Assembly: GCF_001238275.1 (NCBI RefSeq)
Contig: NZ_LGTB01000016.1
Coordinates: 62,001 to 126,000, forward strand
From: Bradyrhizobium viridifuturi
Lineage (GTDB): Bacteria; Pseudomonadota; Alphaproteobacteria; Rhizobiales; Xanthobacteraceae
Direction of reading: 5' to 3'
DNA: 64,000 nucleotides
In this document: positions 54,450 through 62,517 of the stretch, piece by piece
How positions within the stretch are numbered: the first letter of the stretch is position 1
Layout of the letters: the number at the start of each line of letters is the position of its first letter
The notes under the pieces: model-generated
The model's database searches: none
What the model was told of the DNA's origin: nothing
The model's input: only the letters and a program-made list of their open reading frames with translations
Program-made: the position numbers and the translations under genes

Positions 54450-55340
54450 ATGGCCGCCGCACGCGTCATCCTGTTCGCCTTCCTGCTCGGCTTCATCTGC
54501 CCGGCATGGGCCGAGGTCGCAGTGCCTCAGCTCACCGGCCGCGTCGTCGATCAGACCGGCACGCTGTCATCAGGCGACATCGCGTCACTGAACGACAGGC
54601 TGAAGGATCTGGAGACCCGCAAGGGCAGCCAGATCGCGGTCCTGATCGTGCCGACGACAGCTGAGGAAACCATCGAGCAGTTTTCGATCCGCGTCGCCGA
54701 GGCCTGGAAGATCGGGCGCAAGAAGGTCGACGACGGCGCGCTGCTCGTCGTCGCCAAGAACGATCGGCACCTGCGCATCGAGGTCGGCTACGGCCTCGAA
54801 GGCGTACTGAGCGACGTCGTCACTCACCGCATCATCGACGAGGACATCACGCCGAAATTCAAGGCCGGCGATTTCGCAGGCGGCATCTCGGCCGGCGTCG
54901 ACCGGATGATCCGGCTGGTCAATGGCGAGCAATTGCCGGCACCTGAGCCCGAGCATTGGCAGGCGCCCAATCTCGTCGACTTCGCCAACCCGGTCGTGAT
55001 CTTCGGCGTCATCATCGTGGCAGGCTTCCTGCGCGGCCTGCTGGGGCGGTTGTTGGGGTCGGTCGCGACCGGCGGCATCGTCGGCGTCTTCACCTGGATG
55101 CTGGCCGGCTCGCTGGCCACCGCGCTGGTGGTCGGTCTGTTCGCCGGCGTTGCCGCGCTGATCTTTGGCGGATTGAACTTCGGTGGTCCCGCAGCGGGCT
55201 CAGGACCTTACCGGCGCGGCGGCGGTTATTCCGGGGGCTGGTCCGGCGGCGGGGGCTGGAGCAGCGGCTCTGGCTCGAGCGGCGGTTTCAGCGGCGGAGG
55301 CGGCAGCTTCGGCGGCGGCGGCGCCTCGGGGAGCTGGTAG
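54450..55340 (+). CDS. TPM-domain membrane protein with Gly/Ser-rich C-terminus (YgcG-like)
   Basis: The 296-residue protein has a signal peptide (MAAARVILFAFLLGFICPAWA) and then a TPM domain: VPQLTGRVVDQTGTLSSGDIASLNDRLKDLE, GALLVVAKNDRHLRIEVGYGLEG. Two hydrophobic membrane segments lie at about 190-245, and a 50-residue Gly/Ser-rich tail ends it. TPM domains are alpha/beta folds linked to envelope quality control and photosystem repair. It begins 21 bases after lemA and is followed 4 bases later by a second TPM gene, so they form one unit. The enzymatic activity is unknown. Confidence 0.9.
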   Translation: MAAARVILFAFLLGFICPAWAEVAVPQLTGRVVDQTGTLSSGDIASLNDRLKDLETRKGSQIAVLIVPTTAEETIEQFSIRVAEAWKIGRKKVDDGALLVVAKNDRHLRIEVGYGLEGVLSDVVTHRIIDEDITPKFKAGDFAGGISAGVDRMIRLVNGEQLPAPEPEHWQAPNLVDFANPVVIFGVIIVAGFLRGLLGRLLGSVATGGIVGVFTWMLAGSLATALVVGLFAGVAALIFGGLNFGGPAAGSGPYRRGGGYSGGWSGGGGWSSGSGSSGGFSGGGGSFGGGGASGSW

Positions 55341-55344
55341 GCAT

Positions 55345-55842
55345 ATGGGCATCAAGCGTATCGGCAAGCACCTCATCGAGCATCGCTGGCGCGTGCGGCG
55401 CGAGTTTCCGCCGCGCGTGCTCGACGCGATCGAGCAGGCGATCAAGGCGGGCGAGGCGACCCATTCCGGCCAGATCCGTTTCGTCGTCGAGGGCGCACTC
55501 GACGGCGTGCCGCTGTTCCGCGACCAGCCGGCACGGGAGCGGGCGATCGACGTGTTCTCGCATCTTCGGATCTGGGACACCCATCACAACAACGGCGTCC
55601 TGATCTATCTCCTGCTGGCCGACCGCGACGTCGAGATCGTCGCCGATCGCGGTATTGATGCGAAGGTCGGCCACGCCGGCTGGGAAGCGATCTGTCGCGC
55701 GATGGAAGCGGATTTTCGGGCCGGCCGGTTCGAGCAGGGCGTCACTACGGGGATTGCGGCGGTGTCGCGGGAGCTCGCGAAGTATTTTCCGCACACCGAG
55801 GGCGGCCCGAACGAGCTGCCGGATAGGCCGGTGGTGATTTGA
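55345..55842 (+). CDS. TPM-domain protein, soluble form
   Basis: The 165-residue protein lacks a signal peptide. It has an N-terminal basic segment (HLIEHRWRVRREFPPRVLDAIEQAI) and a TPM-type core: IRFVVEGALDGVPLF, HHNNGVLIYLLLADRDVEIVADRGID, FRAGRFEQGVTTGIAAVSRELAKYFP. It starts 4 bases after the membrane TPM gene and is probably translated from the same message. Longer readings overlap the upstream Gly/Ser tail in another frame. Confidence 0.88.
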   Translation: MGIKRIGKHLIEHRWRVRREFPPRVLDAIEQAIKAGEATHSGQIRFVVEGALDGVPLFRDQPARERAIDVFSHLRIWDTHHNNGVLIYLLLADRDVEIVADRGIDAKVGHAGWEAICRAMEADFRAGRFEQGVTTGIAAVSRELAKYFPHTEGGPNELPDRPVVI

Positions 55843-55867
55843 GGGACTGAATGGTCTTGCCCCCTTA

Positions 55868-55888
55868 TCCTCCCCCTCCAGGGGAGGA
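55868..55888. repeat. Short palindrome between convergent genes
   Basis: TCCTCCCC-CTCCA-GGGGAGGA is a perfect 8-bp hairpin in the gap between the TPM and GST genes. No T-run follows on either strand. Its core resembles the palindrome at 63853-63881. It may serve as a weak bidirectional terminator or be a dispersed repeat. Confidence 0.5.
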
Positions 55889-55902
55889 CAAGAAGACCGC
55901 CT

Positions 55903-56517
55903 TTACGCCTTCACCGACGGCCGCGCGGCAACGCGGTTGAACCAGGCGACGATGTTGCCGTTCGACTGATCCAGCGGCTGGCCGACCTGGTTGCCGAAAT
56001 CGATCCAGCAGTAGAGCAGCATGTCGGCGAGCGTGAAGCGCTTGCCGCAGATATAGTCGCGTCCGTCGGCCATCTGGTCGTTGAGCCATTTGATGCGGTT
56101 GGCCGCGATCATCTTCAGGCCCGGGGAGGCTTCGGGTGCGACCGGGATGCGCTTCTCGAAGAATCTCAGCGCCTCGCCGAAGCGATAGCCGTTGGCGAGC
56201 GGCTCGGCGATGTTGAGATCGACCCGGCGCGTCCACATCCGGCATTCGGCGCGCTCTTCCGGCGTGGCGCCGATCATCGCGGGCGAGGGATGCTTCTCCT
56301 CGAGATATTCGCAGATCGCCGTGATCTCCGAGAGGTAGTTGCCGCAGTCGAGCTCGAGCGCCGGCATCTGGCCGTGCGGGTTGCGCTTCAGATGCGCCTC
56401 CTCGCGGTTCTCGCCCTTGCGCAGGTCGACGGTCTCCTTGGGGACCTCGATGCCCTTCTCCGCCATGAACATGCGCACGATGCGCGGATTGGGTCCGATC
56501 GAGTCGTAAAGCTTCAT
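55903..56517 (-). CDS. Glutathione S-transferase family protein
   Basis: The 204-residue cytosolic protein has an N-terminal thioredoxin-like domain (MKLYDSIGPNPRIVRMFMAEKGIEVP, with NPHGQMPALELDCGNYLSEITAICEYLEE giving the cis-Pro and the glutathione-binding Glu/Ser-like ES-type motif as SEI). A C-terminal all-helical domain follows, containing DYICGKRFTLADMLLYCWID. It would conjugate or transfer glutathione; the substrate is unknown. It stands upstream of a convergent TPM operon and downstream of the transporter gene on the same strand, 126 bases away. Confidence 0.9.
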   Translation of the reverse strand: MKLYDSIGPNPRIVRMFMAEKGIEVPKETVDLRKGENREEAHLKRNPHGQMPALELDCGNYLSEITAICEYLEEKHPSPAMIGATPEERAECRMWTRRVDLNIAEPLANGYRFGEALRFFEKRIPVAPEASPGLKMIAANRIKWLNDQMADGRDYICGKRFTLADMLLYCWIDFGNQVGQPLDQSNGNIVAWFNRVAARPSVKA

Positions 56518-56643
56518 GGTCCTCGCTCCCTGTTCTTCAGCGTTTTCTTGCCGCTGTTGAACAGGCCAGGCGCGGATTTGTCAAATGCAGCGCCGCCCGC
56601 ACAGTCGCGCAAGCTCGGGCGTCAGCCGTCACACCGGTCGCGG

Positions 56644-57957
56644 TCATTGCGCCGGTTGAGTTGCGATTCCCGGCACCGACGGTCGCCCGCGATAGACCGA
56701 CAGACCCACGAGACCTACCGCCGTGGCGAAGAGGATGTAGTAGACCGGAGCGGCCTTGTCGCCCGTGACCTGGACCAGCCAGGTGTTGATGAACGGCGCC
56801 AGCCCGCCGAACAGCATCACGGCGAGATTGTACATCAGCGATGCCCCGGTCGAGCGCACGCCGACGGGGAATATCTCGGTCATGAAGGCCGGCATCGGCC
56901 CGGCGAGGGCTCCGAGCAGGACCGCGACGATCTGCAACTGCCAGAGATTCGCCGTGGTCGGCGCGGCAACCAGCCGCTGCAGGATCACATAGAACAGCAG
57001 GCTGTAGATGATCAGCGCCGGAACCAGGACCGTGCGGCGGCCGATCCGGTCGGAGAGAGCGCCGCAGGCCACCGCCACCGCCGCATTGATGAGGCTGACG
57101 ACGAGCAGACCGAGCTGTGCATTGAGGATCGGCAGCTTCAGCTCGGCGACCGCATAGGTCGGCAGAAAGATCGCGTTGACATAGTTGATCGCCGTGCCGG
57201 CCGCGATCAGGCAGAACGATGCAATCAACTCGCGCGGATGTTCGGAGAACAGTTGGCCGAGCGTAGTCTGCCTGCCCGGCTGCGCCGTCGCGGCCTTCTC
57301 GGCGAGATACGCTTTGAATTCAGGCGACTCGTCGCACTTTTGGCGCAGGTACCATCCGGTCGGCCCGATCAGGATGCCGAGGATGAACGGTACGCGCCAA
57401 CCCCAGCTCGCGAAGGCGTCCGCCGACAGGCCGAGATTGAGGCCGATCGCCATCGCGGCACCGAGGCCGAACGCCAGCGATTGCGACACCATCTGAAACG
57501 AGCCGTAGAAGCCGCGCCGGCCGGGCGGCGCGAACTCGATCAGCATTGCGCTCGCGCTGCCGAATTCGCCGCCGGCGGAAAAGCCCTGGATCAGCCGCGC
57601 CAGCAGCAGCAACAGCGGTGCTGCGATTCCGATCGCGCCGTAAGTCGGCAGGACGCCGAGCAGGCCGGTGCCGGCAGCCATCAGCGATATCATCACGACC
57701 AGCGCCTTCTTGCGGCCGTGCCTGTCGGCATAGAGCCCGAACACCAGGCCACCCAGCGGCCGGGCTGCAAAGGCGATCCCGAATGTCGCGAAGGTGAGCA
57801 GCAGCGAGGAATGCGGATTGTCCGCGGGAAAGAACAGCTTGCTCAGGATGCCGGCGAACAGGCCAAAAACGGTGAAGTCGAACCATTCCAGTGCATTGCC
57901 GATCGTGGAGGAGATCACCACCCGGCGGCGCATCCGCGCCATCGTGTCAGCCTGCAT
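56644..57957 (-). CDS. MFS transporter, metabolite:H+ symporter family
   Basis: The 437-residue membrane protein has about 12 hydrophobic segments. It has MHS-type motifs: GNALEWFDFTVFGLFAGILSKLFFP at the first helix, RPLGGLVFGLYADRHGRKKALV (loop 2-3), and LIQGFSAGGEFGSASAMLIEFAPPGRRGF. MHS carriers import organic acids, shikimate, proline/betaine and similar compounds with protons. The start at 57957 (MQADTMARMRRRVVISS) has GGGGAG 9 bases upstream; an ATG at 58005 would add 16 residues without a ribosome site. No linked catabolic gene reveals the substrate. Confidence 0.9.
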   Translation of the reverse strand: MQADTMARMRRRVVISSTIGNALEWFDFTVFGLFAGILSKLFFPADNPHSSLLLTFATFGIAFAARPLGGLVFGLYADRHGRKKALVVMISLMAAGTGLLGVLPTYGAIGIAAPLLLLLARLIQGFSAGGEFGSASAMLIEFAPPGRRGFYGSFQMVSQSLAFGLGAAMAIGLNLGLSADAFASWGWRVPFILGILIGPTGWYLRQKCDESPEFKAYLAEKAATAQPGRQTTLGQLFSEHPRELIASFCLIAAGTAINYVNAIFLPTYAVAELKLPILNAQLGLLVVSLINAAVAVACGALSDRIGRRTVLVPALIIYSLLFYVILQRLVAAPTTANLWQLQIVAVLLGALAGPMPAFMTEIFPVGVRSTGASLMYNLAVMLFGGLAPFINTWLVQVTGDKAAPVYYILFATAVGLVGLSVYRGRPSVPGIATQPAQ

Positions 57958-58082
57958 TCGCTTCGTCTCCCCGCTGCCGGCAACGGCTTGCATCGCCGCG
58001 TCCATGGTTCTTGTCGTTCCGAGCCGATCCTAGTGCAAAGTCATGGCAGGCCACAACGGCGGGCTTCGGCTGCGGCCGATCC

Positions 58083-58892
58083 TCAATCGTCGAGCTTGTT
58101 GAGGTCGCGCACCGACTGCATGATCGGCTCGAAGTTCGAGCGCGCATCGAGGGCGTCGAACAATTGCGCGGTGTCCTCGAGCAAGGCGTGCGAGCGTTGC
58201 AGGGCGACCCGCACATCGTCCTGCGGCGTGTCGGACAACCGGCCGTGACCCGACAGCAGGATCTTCGAATTGAGCCCCTTCAACCGCTCCAGCGACTGGA
58301 TGTAGTCGGCGATCGAGCCGGAGCCGAACACGCCGCCCATCACGCCGCCCGGCATCAGCGTGTCGGCGGCGAACAGCAGCCCCTTGTCCTGATCGAACAG
58401 CGAGATGCAGGCCGAGGTGTGGCCCGGCGTGTACATCACGTTGAGGCGGAAATTGCCGAGATCGATCAGGTTGCCTTCTTCGAGCCAGATGTCGATGTCG
58501 ATCGGCACGTTCGGTTCGTTGAACATCTTGCGCAGCATCGAGAAGTCGTCGCGCAGCATGATCTTGTTGGCGGCGAGCCGGTGCGCGGCGATGTAGGCCG
58601 AGCCGTGGAAATGATAGGCCGCGCCGATGTGATCGAGATGCTCGTGGCTCAGTATCACCATGTCGATCGCATCGGGTGTTATGCCGAGATGATTAAGGCA
58701 GGCGACGAGCGACGGATAGTTGGTCGACAATCCGACGTCGATCATGATGGTCCGTTTGCTGCCGCGCACGAGATAGGCGTTCGCGGCGCGGTTCTTGAAG
58801 CGGATCTGGTAGACGCCGTCGGCGGCCTGGATCAGCGTCGCGACATCGGCGTCGAACAGCGTCTTGAACGGGCTCGGCTTGCGGTCGCTCAT
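58083..58892 (-). CDS. Metallo-beta-lactamase-fold hydrolase
   Basis: The 269-residue protein shows the metal-binding motif SHEHLDHIGAAYHF (HxHxDH), then TPGHTSA, ADTLMPGG and a C-terminal SGHGRL. These are the standard ligands for two metals in a glyoxalase II-like or lactonase-like enzyme. No signal peptide is visible. The start overlaps the stop of the upstream cyclic-nucleotide-binding gene by 4 bases (ATGA), so the two are translationally coupled. The substrate cannot be read from sequence. Confidence 0.9.
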   Translation of the reverse strand: MSDRKPSPFKTLFDADVATLIQAADGVYQIRFKNRAANAYLVRGSKRTIMIDVGLSTNYPSLVACLNHLGITPDAIDMVILSHEHLDHIGAAYHFHGSAYIAAHRLAANKIMLRDDFSMLRKMFNEPNVPIDIDIWLEEGNLIDLGNFRLNVMYTPGHTSACISLFDQDKGLLFAADTLMPGGVMGGVFGSGSIADYIQSLERLKGLNSKILLSGHGRLSDTPQDDVRVALQRSHALLEDTAQLFDALDARSNFEPIMQSVRDLNKLDD

Positions 58893-59263
58893 GGTGCCCC
58901 TGCGGTTCGGTAGGTGACGGCGTTGGAGGCGCGCAGGCGTTTCGACAGCGCATCCATCACCATCAGCGCGAAGGCCGGCTGCTGGCTGACCAGATAGACG
59001 AAGCGGGCGTGGTTGATCCGCATCACGCGCGTCGCAGGCGCGGCTGCGATGGCGGTTGCCGAGCGCGCCGAGCCGTCGATCACGGCCATCTCGCCGAAGA
59101 ACTCGCCCTTGCCGAGGCTGACGATAACGGTCTTGTTTCCGCCATCGATCTTGGCGATGTCGACCGTGCCGTCGAGCACGACGAACAGCTCGCGGCCGGT
59201 CGAGCCTTCCTCAAAAATGACGTCATCGACACCAAATTCGTTGATGCACTTCTCGATCGTCAT
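58889..59263 (-). CDS. Stand-alone cyclic nucleotide-binding (Crp-like) domain protein
   Basis: The 124-residue protein is a single cNMP-binding domain: EEGSTGRELFVVLDGTVDI and the phosphate-binding cassette GEFFGEMAVIDGSARSATA, with the Arg that contacts the cyclic phosphate kept. It has no helix-turn-helix or kinase domain. AGGGGAG lies 5 bases before the ATG at 59263; the longer reading from 59359 lacks support. It is coupled by a 4-base overlap to the metallo-hydrolase gene, so it may be a regulatory subunit for that enzyme or a free sensor. Confidence 0.9.
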   Translation of the reverse strand: MTIEKCINEFGVDDVIFEEGSTGRELFVVLDGTVDIAKIDGGNKTVIVSLGKGEFFGEMAVIDGSARSATAIAAAPATRVMRINHARFVYLVSQQPAFALMVMDALSKRLRASNAVTYRTAGAP

Positions 59264-59473
59264 GGCACTCCCCTGCCTTCTGGCTGGAAGATGGCGGTAT
59301 GTTAATCGGGAAAGCGCCGCGCGCAAACGGAGCTGACGCAGATTGCCGCAGCGCCGCATCGCCCAAATCCGGCCCGGAAAACTCCCTAAAATTTAGGTAA
59401 TGGCGGAGCGGGGTAACCATTTCGCAAGCAATAAAAGTTACCGAATTGTCAACCTAGCCTGGAGACTTTGAAC

Positions 59474-60523
59474 GTGAGTGAGCAGCAGAGCGAACCGGTC
59501 AGCGGTCAAACCGGCGCCGAAATGGCGGCGAAGAGCGAGCCCGCGATGGCCGCGGCCGGTGTCGAGGCTCCGCGGCTCGCGCCCGAGCAGGAAGAGACCT
59601 CGCCGAAGGCGGATGCGCCCCGAGTTGACGCACCGAAGGCCGAAGCGCCCAAGGTAGAGCCGTCCCGGCTCGATCCCATGATCGAGGCCAGGATCGATGC
59701 CAAGATCGCCCCCAAGATCGAGCCGACCAATATGGAGGTGCCCAAGGTCGAGACCGGCAAGCGTGAAGAGCCGCGCTTCCCGGGCAGACTGATGATCATG
59801 GCGCCCGGCGACCGCACCTGGGACCATGAGGCGACCGCCTCCAAACCGGGTGCCGAGCAGACCGCCAAACCGGCCGGCTCGCGCCGGTTCGGCGCGATGG
59901 CCGCGGTGATTGCGCTGGCGACCGTGGCAGGCGCCATCGGCGGCGCGCTCGCGACCGCAGGGCTCGGCCATCTCGCTGCACCTGCCGCTGCCTCCGTCAG
60001 GGACGTGGCTGCCAAGGACGCCGCCGCCAAAGACGCGGCCGACGCCGCGCTCGCCCGGGTCGAATCCGAGCTCGCCGCGCTGAAGGCCAGCGTGGAGCAG
60101 ACCGCCAAGGCCGGCCAGGCCCAGTTCAGCAAGGCCAGTGAGCGCATCGAGAAGGTCGAGAAGGCCCAGGCCGAGCCGATTGCCAAGCTCAACAAGCTCA
60201 GCGAGACCGTCGACAAGCTCCGCGCCCCGCAGACGACCGTCGCCGCGGCGACGCCCGCCCGCGAGGTCACCGGTTCGGTCCCGCCGGCGACGGCCGCGGC
60301 AGCACCTGCCGCCCCGAGGCCCGAGGTCGGCCGCCTGCCGGTGGTCGACGGTTGGGCGCTGCGCGACGTCGGCAATGGCGGCGCGCTGATCGAGGGCCGC
60401 GGCGGCATCTATGAGGTCTATGCCGGCGATCCCGTCCCCGGCCTCGGCCGCGTCGACGCGATCCGCAAGCAGGATGGCCGTTGGGTGGTCGTCACGAGCA
60501 AGGGCCTGATCGTTTCGCGTTGA
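59474..60523 (+). CDS. Membrane-anchored coiled-coil protein of unknown function
   Basis: The protein of about 349 residues begins with a low-complexity Pro/Ala/Glu/Lys region containing repeats such as DAPKAEAPKVEP. One membrane segment lies near residue 145 (MAAVIALATVAGAIGGALATAGLG). An Ala/Lys/Glu-rich coiled coil follows (about 170-250), and a compact C-terminal domain ends VYAGDPVPGLGRVDAIRKQDGRWVVVTSKGLIVSR. The GTG at 59474 has GGAG 9 bases upstream; TTG at 59468 is too close to that site. The layout suggests a cytoplasmic tail, one helix and a periplasmic rod with head. A strong terminator follows. The role is not known. Confidence 0.82.
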   Translation: MSEQQSEPVSGQTGAEMAAKSEPAMAAAGVEAPRLAPEQEETSPKADAPRVDAPKAEAPKVEPSRLDPMIEARIDAKIAPKIEPTNMEVPKVETGKREEPRFPGRLMIMAPGDRTWDHEATASKPGAEQTAKPAGSRRFGAMAAVIALATVAGAIGGALATAGLGHLAAPAAASVRDVAAKDAAAKDAADAALARVESELAALKASVEQTAKAGQAQFSKASERIEKVEKAQAEPIAKLNKLSETVDKLRAPQTTVAAATPAREVTGSVPPATAAAAPAAPRPEVGRLPVVDGWALRDVGNGGALIEGRGGIYEVYAGDPVPGLGRVDAIRKQDGRWVVVTSKGLIVSR

Positions 60524-60544
60524 TTGCGGAAAGACGACGATACC

Positions 60545-60580
60545 AAGGCGCTTCACCGCGATGTGAAGCGCCTTTTTTCT
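60545..60580 (+). terminator. Rho-independent terminator
   Basis: AAGGCGCTTCAC-CGCGAT-GTGAAGCGCCTT is a perfect 12-bp stem with a 6-base loop, followed by TTTTCTT. It lies 21 bases after the stop of the coiled-coil gene and ends its transcript. Confidence 0.92.
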
Positions 60581-60613
60581 TGAATAGGATTCGCGGTGCG
60601 GTGTTAGTGGGGC

Positions 60614-62161
60614 ATGAGCCGCGTGCTGAAATGCCTCCTGCTGATATCCGTTCTGCTCGGCGGCGCCGCCCCGGCAGGTGCCGCCGAGGATCGCGCGCTC
60701 GAGCGCGGCGCGGCGGTGATCGATCCCGCTGTTCTGCGCGAGCTCGATCAAGGCCGCTTTGGCCTCGGCCGGATGCTCGCGCCGGAACGCTCCGCCGATA
60801 CGCCGCTGTCCAATCGCGAGTTGTTCGGCCTGCCTGCGATGGTGCCGGTACGCGCGGCGCTCGATCGCGAATTCGATCGCTATGTCTCGAAGCACAAGGC
60901 GAGCCTGCCGAGCGAGAGCATCGGGGTCGGCGACGGCTTTGCATTCCAGCTGTTCGACCGCGCGCTGTTCGAATCCGCTGACGTCCGCTTCGTGCTCGCA
61001 GGCATCGTCAACCGCATGGACCGCGCCTATGTGGCACCGAAGGACTGCGGCGAGGTCCGGCTGATCTACCGGCTGACCCGCACCGATGTGCCGCTGATCG
61101 GCGAGAACGCGGTGTCGCAGCGGCTGCCGATGACGCTGAACCTGGTGCTGAAGGCGAAGGGCGACGGCAATGACGCGTCGCTCACCTGCCGCGAGATCGC
61201 GCGACGCTGGCTCGCGACGGGCAGTGCGCCGCCGACGATGGACAAGCTGTTCGGCAAGGACGGGCCGCTCGACCTGATTGATGCCCGGAATATCGATCGC
61301 ATCGAGACTAACCTGCAGATCGCGCACGCGCCGAAATCCGCGGTGCGCGACTTCCGCACCGACTATCTGCTGAAAGTGTTCGACTATGACGGCGCGGCAA
61401 AACGCTTCATCGAAGCGCCGCTGGAGAACCAGATCGATCGCGACCGCATTCTGGCCGACGAGGGATTGAAGCGCGACTTCAAGGCATGGCTGCTCGATCC
61501 CAGGCATTTTGCCGAGTTCGATCGCGGCACCTTGCTGATCCCCGATCATTTCCTCGCAACCGGTGCCGTCGCGCCGACGCCGACCGGCTTTGACGTCAGC
61601 GATCTGGAGCCGGAGTTCGGGATGGTGCAGGGCGAGGGCGGAGCCGGCAATGCGGTGTTCTCGGAGGGCGACGTCGTCGGGGCCTTGCAGAAGGCCGCCG
61701 CTGACGGGACGAAGCTCAGGAATATCCAGTCGCTGGCCGGCTTCGAACGGCGCCTCAACGACGTTACCTGCGCCGGTTGCCATCAGACCCGCGGTATCGG
61801 CGGCTTCCATTTCCCCGGCGTCGACTGGATGGCGGCGAAGCCGTCGAACTCCACCGTGGTGCCGGCCTCGCCGCACTTCTTCGGCGACCAGCCTCGCCGC
61901 CGCGATATCCTGGCGAGCTTCCGCGACGGCAAGGCGCCGGATTTTTCCCGCGGCTTCTCCAACCGCCCGCAGCCGCGCGGCGCTGCCGAGCTTGCCGGCA
62001 CCGAATACAGCGACGGTTGGGGCGCTCACTGCTATCAGCCGAGCGCCAAGCCGGCGGAGACCGACCGCAGTTTCCGTGGCTGGACCTGCGCCGAAGGCCT
62101 CGCCTGCCAGGTTGCCGGGAAAACCTCCCACATGGGCATGTGCTTCGTGAAGGGCCGCTGA
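60614..62161 (+). CDS. Secreted mono-heme c-type protein of unknown function
   Basis: The 515-residue protein has a Sec signal peptide (residues 1-23, cleaved near PAGAA-E). A single c-type heme site CAGCHQTRGIGGFHFPG is at 386-390 and onward, so the protein is probably periplasmic or secreted and heme-loaded. The large N-terminal region has no motif I recognise; segments such as FVLAGIVNRMDRAYV and CGEVRLIYRLTR look conserved rather than random. Four Cys in the tail (HCYQP, WTCAEGLACQVAG, MCFVKG) could form disulfides. Length and a lone C-terminal heme do not match cytochrome c peroxidase (MauG-type, two hemes). Confidence 0.82.
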   Translation: MSRVLKCLLLISVLLGGAAPAGAAEDRALERGAAVIDPAVLRELDQGRFGLGRMLAPERSADTPLSNRELFGLPAMVPVRAALDREFDRYVSKHKASLPSESIGVGDGFAFQLFDRALFESADVRFVLAGIVNRMDRAYVAPKDCGEVRLIYRLTRTDVPLIGENAVSQRLPMTLNLVLKAKGDGNDASLTCREIARRWLATGSAPPTMDKLFGKDGPLDLIDARNIDRIETNLQIAHAPKSAVRDFRTDYLLKVFDYDGAAKRFIEAPLENQIDRDRILADEGLKRDFKAWLLDPRHFAEFDRGTLLIPDHFLATGAVAPTPTGFDVSDLEPEFGMVQGEGGAGNAVFSEGDVVGALQKAAADGTKLRNIQSLAGFERRLNDVTCAGCHQTRGIGGFHFPGVDWMAAKPSNSTVVPASPHFFGDQPRRRDILASFRDGKAPDFSRGFSNRPQPRGAAELAGTEYSDGWGAHCYQPSAKPAETDRSFRGWTCAEGLACQVAGKTSHMGMCFVKGR

Positions 62162-62252
62162 TTTCAGCTGGAACCGGAGCGGTTGCGCGTCATTATTTGA
62201 TGCTACACTCGAGCTTGCCTGGACCTGACAGCTCTGACCGGAGACCGGCCCG

Positions 62253-62417
62253 ATGAGTGCTCCCGAGGACAACAAGCAGCGCAACCGCGAGATCGCGGCC
62301 AACGAGGCCGAGCGTCAGGCGGTCAGCGCCGTCCGCGTCAGCAGCTGGGCGATCGGGCTCACGGTCATCATCGGCATCATCGTGGTGGCCATCGTCTGGG
62401 CCTGGATCAAGCGATAG
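62253..62417 (+). CDS. Small single-pass membrane protein (54 residues)
   Basis: The frame encodes a charged N-terminal half (MSAPEDNKQRNREIAANEAERQ) and one clear membrane helix (WAIGLTVIIGIIVVAIVWAW) ending IKR. GGAG lies about 9 bases before the ATG. The amphiphilic then hydrophobic layout is typical of real small membrane proteins. It follows the mono-heme protein gene by 91 bases on the same strand. No function can be assigned. Confidence 0.65.
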   Translation: MSAPEDNKQRNREIAANEAERQAVSAVRVSSWAIGLTVIIGIIVVAIVWAWIKR

Positions 62418-62464
62418 CCAAAGCGTTTTCGAGCGAAGTGGATATCGGTTCGCGTGAGCTACGT

Positions 62465-62495
62465 AGCCCGGATTTCGCTTCGCTTTATCCGGGCT
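62465..62495. repeat. Short palindromic repeat between convergent genes
   Basis: AGCCCGGAT and ATCCGGGCT are perfect 9-base inverted arms around a 13-base loop (TTCGCTTCGCTTT). It lies between the small membrane protein and CoA-transferase genes, which converge. No T-run follows. Confidence 0.65.
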
Positions 62496-62517
62496 GCTCA
62501 TGATGGTCGTCGGTCCG

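Noticed and set aside
60614..62161. Di-heme cytochrome c peroxidase (MauG/CcpA)
   Set aside because: Only one CxxCH is present and it lies near the C-terminus.
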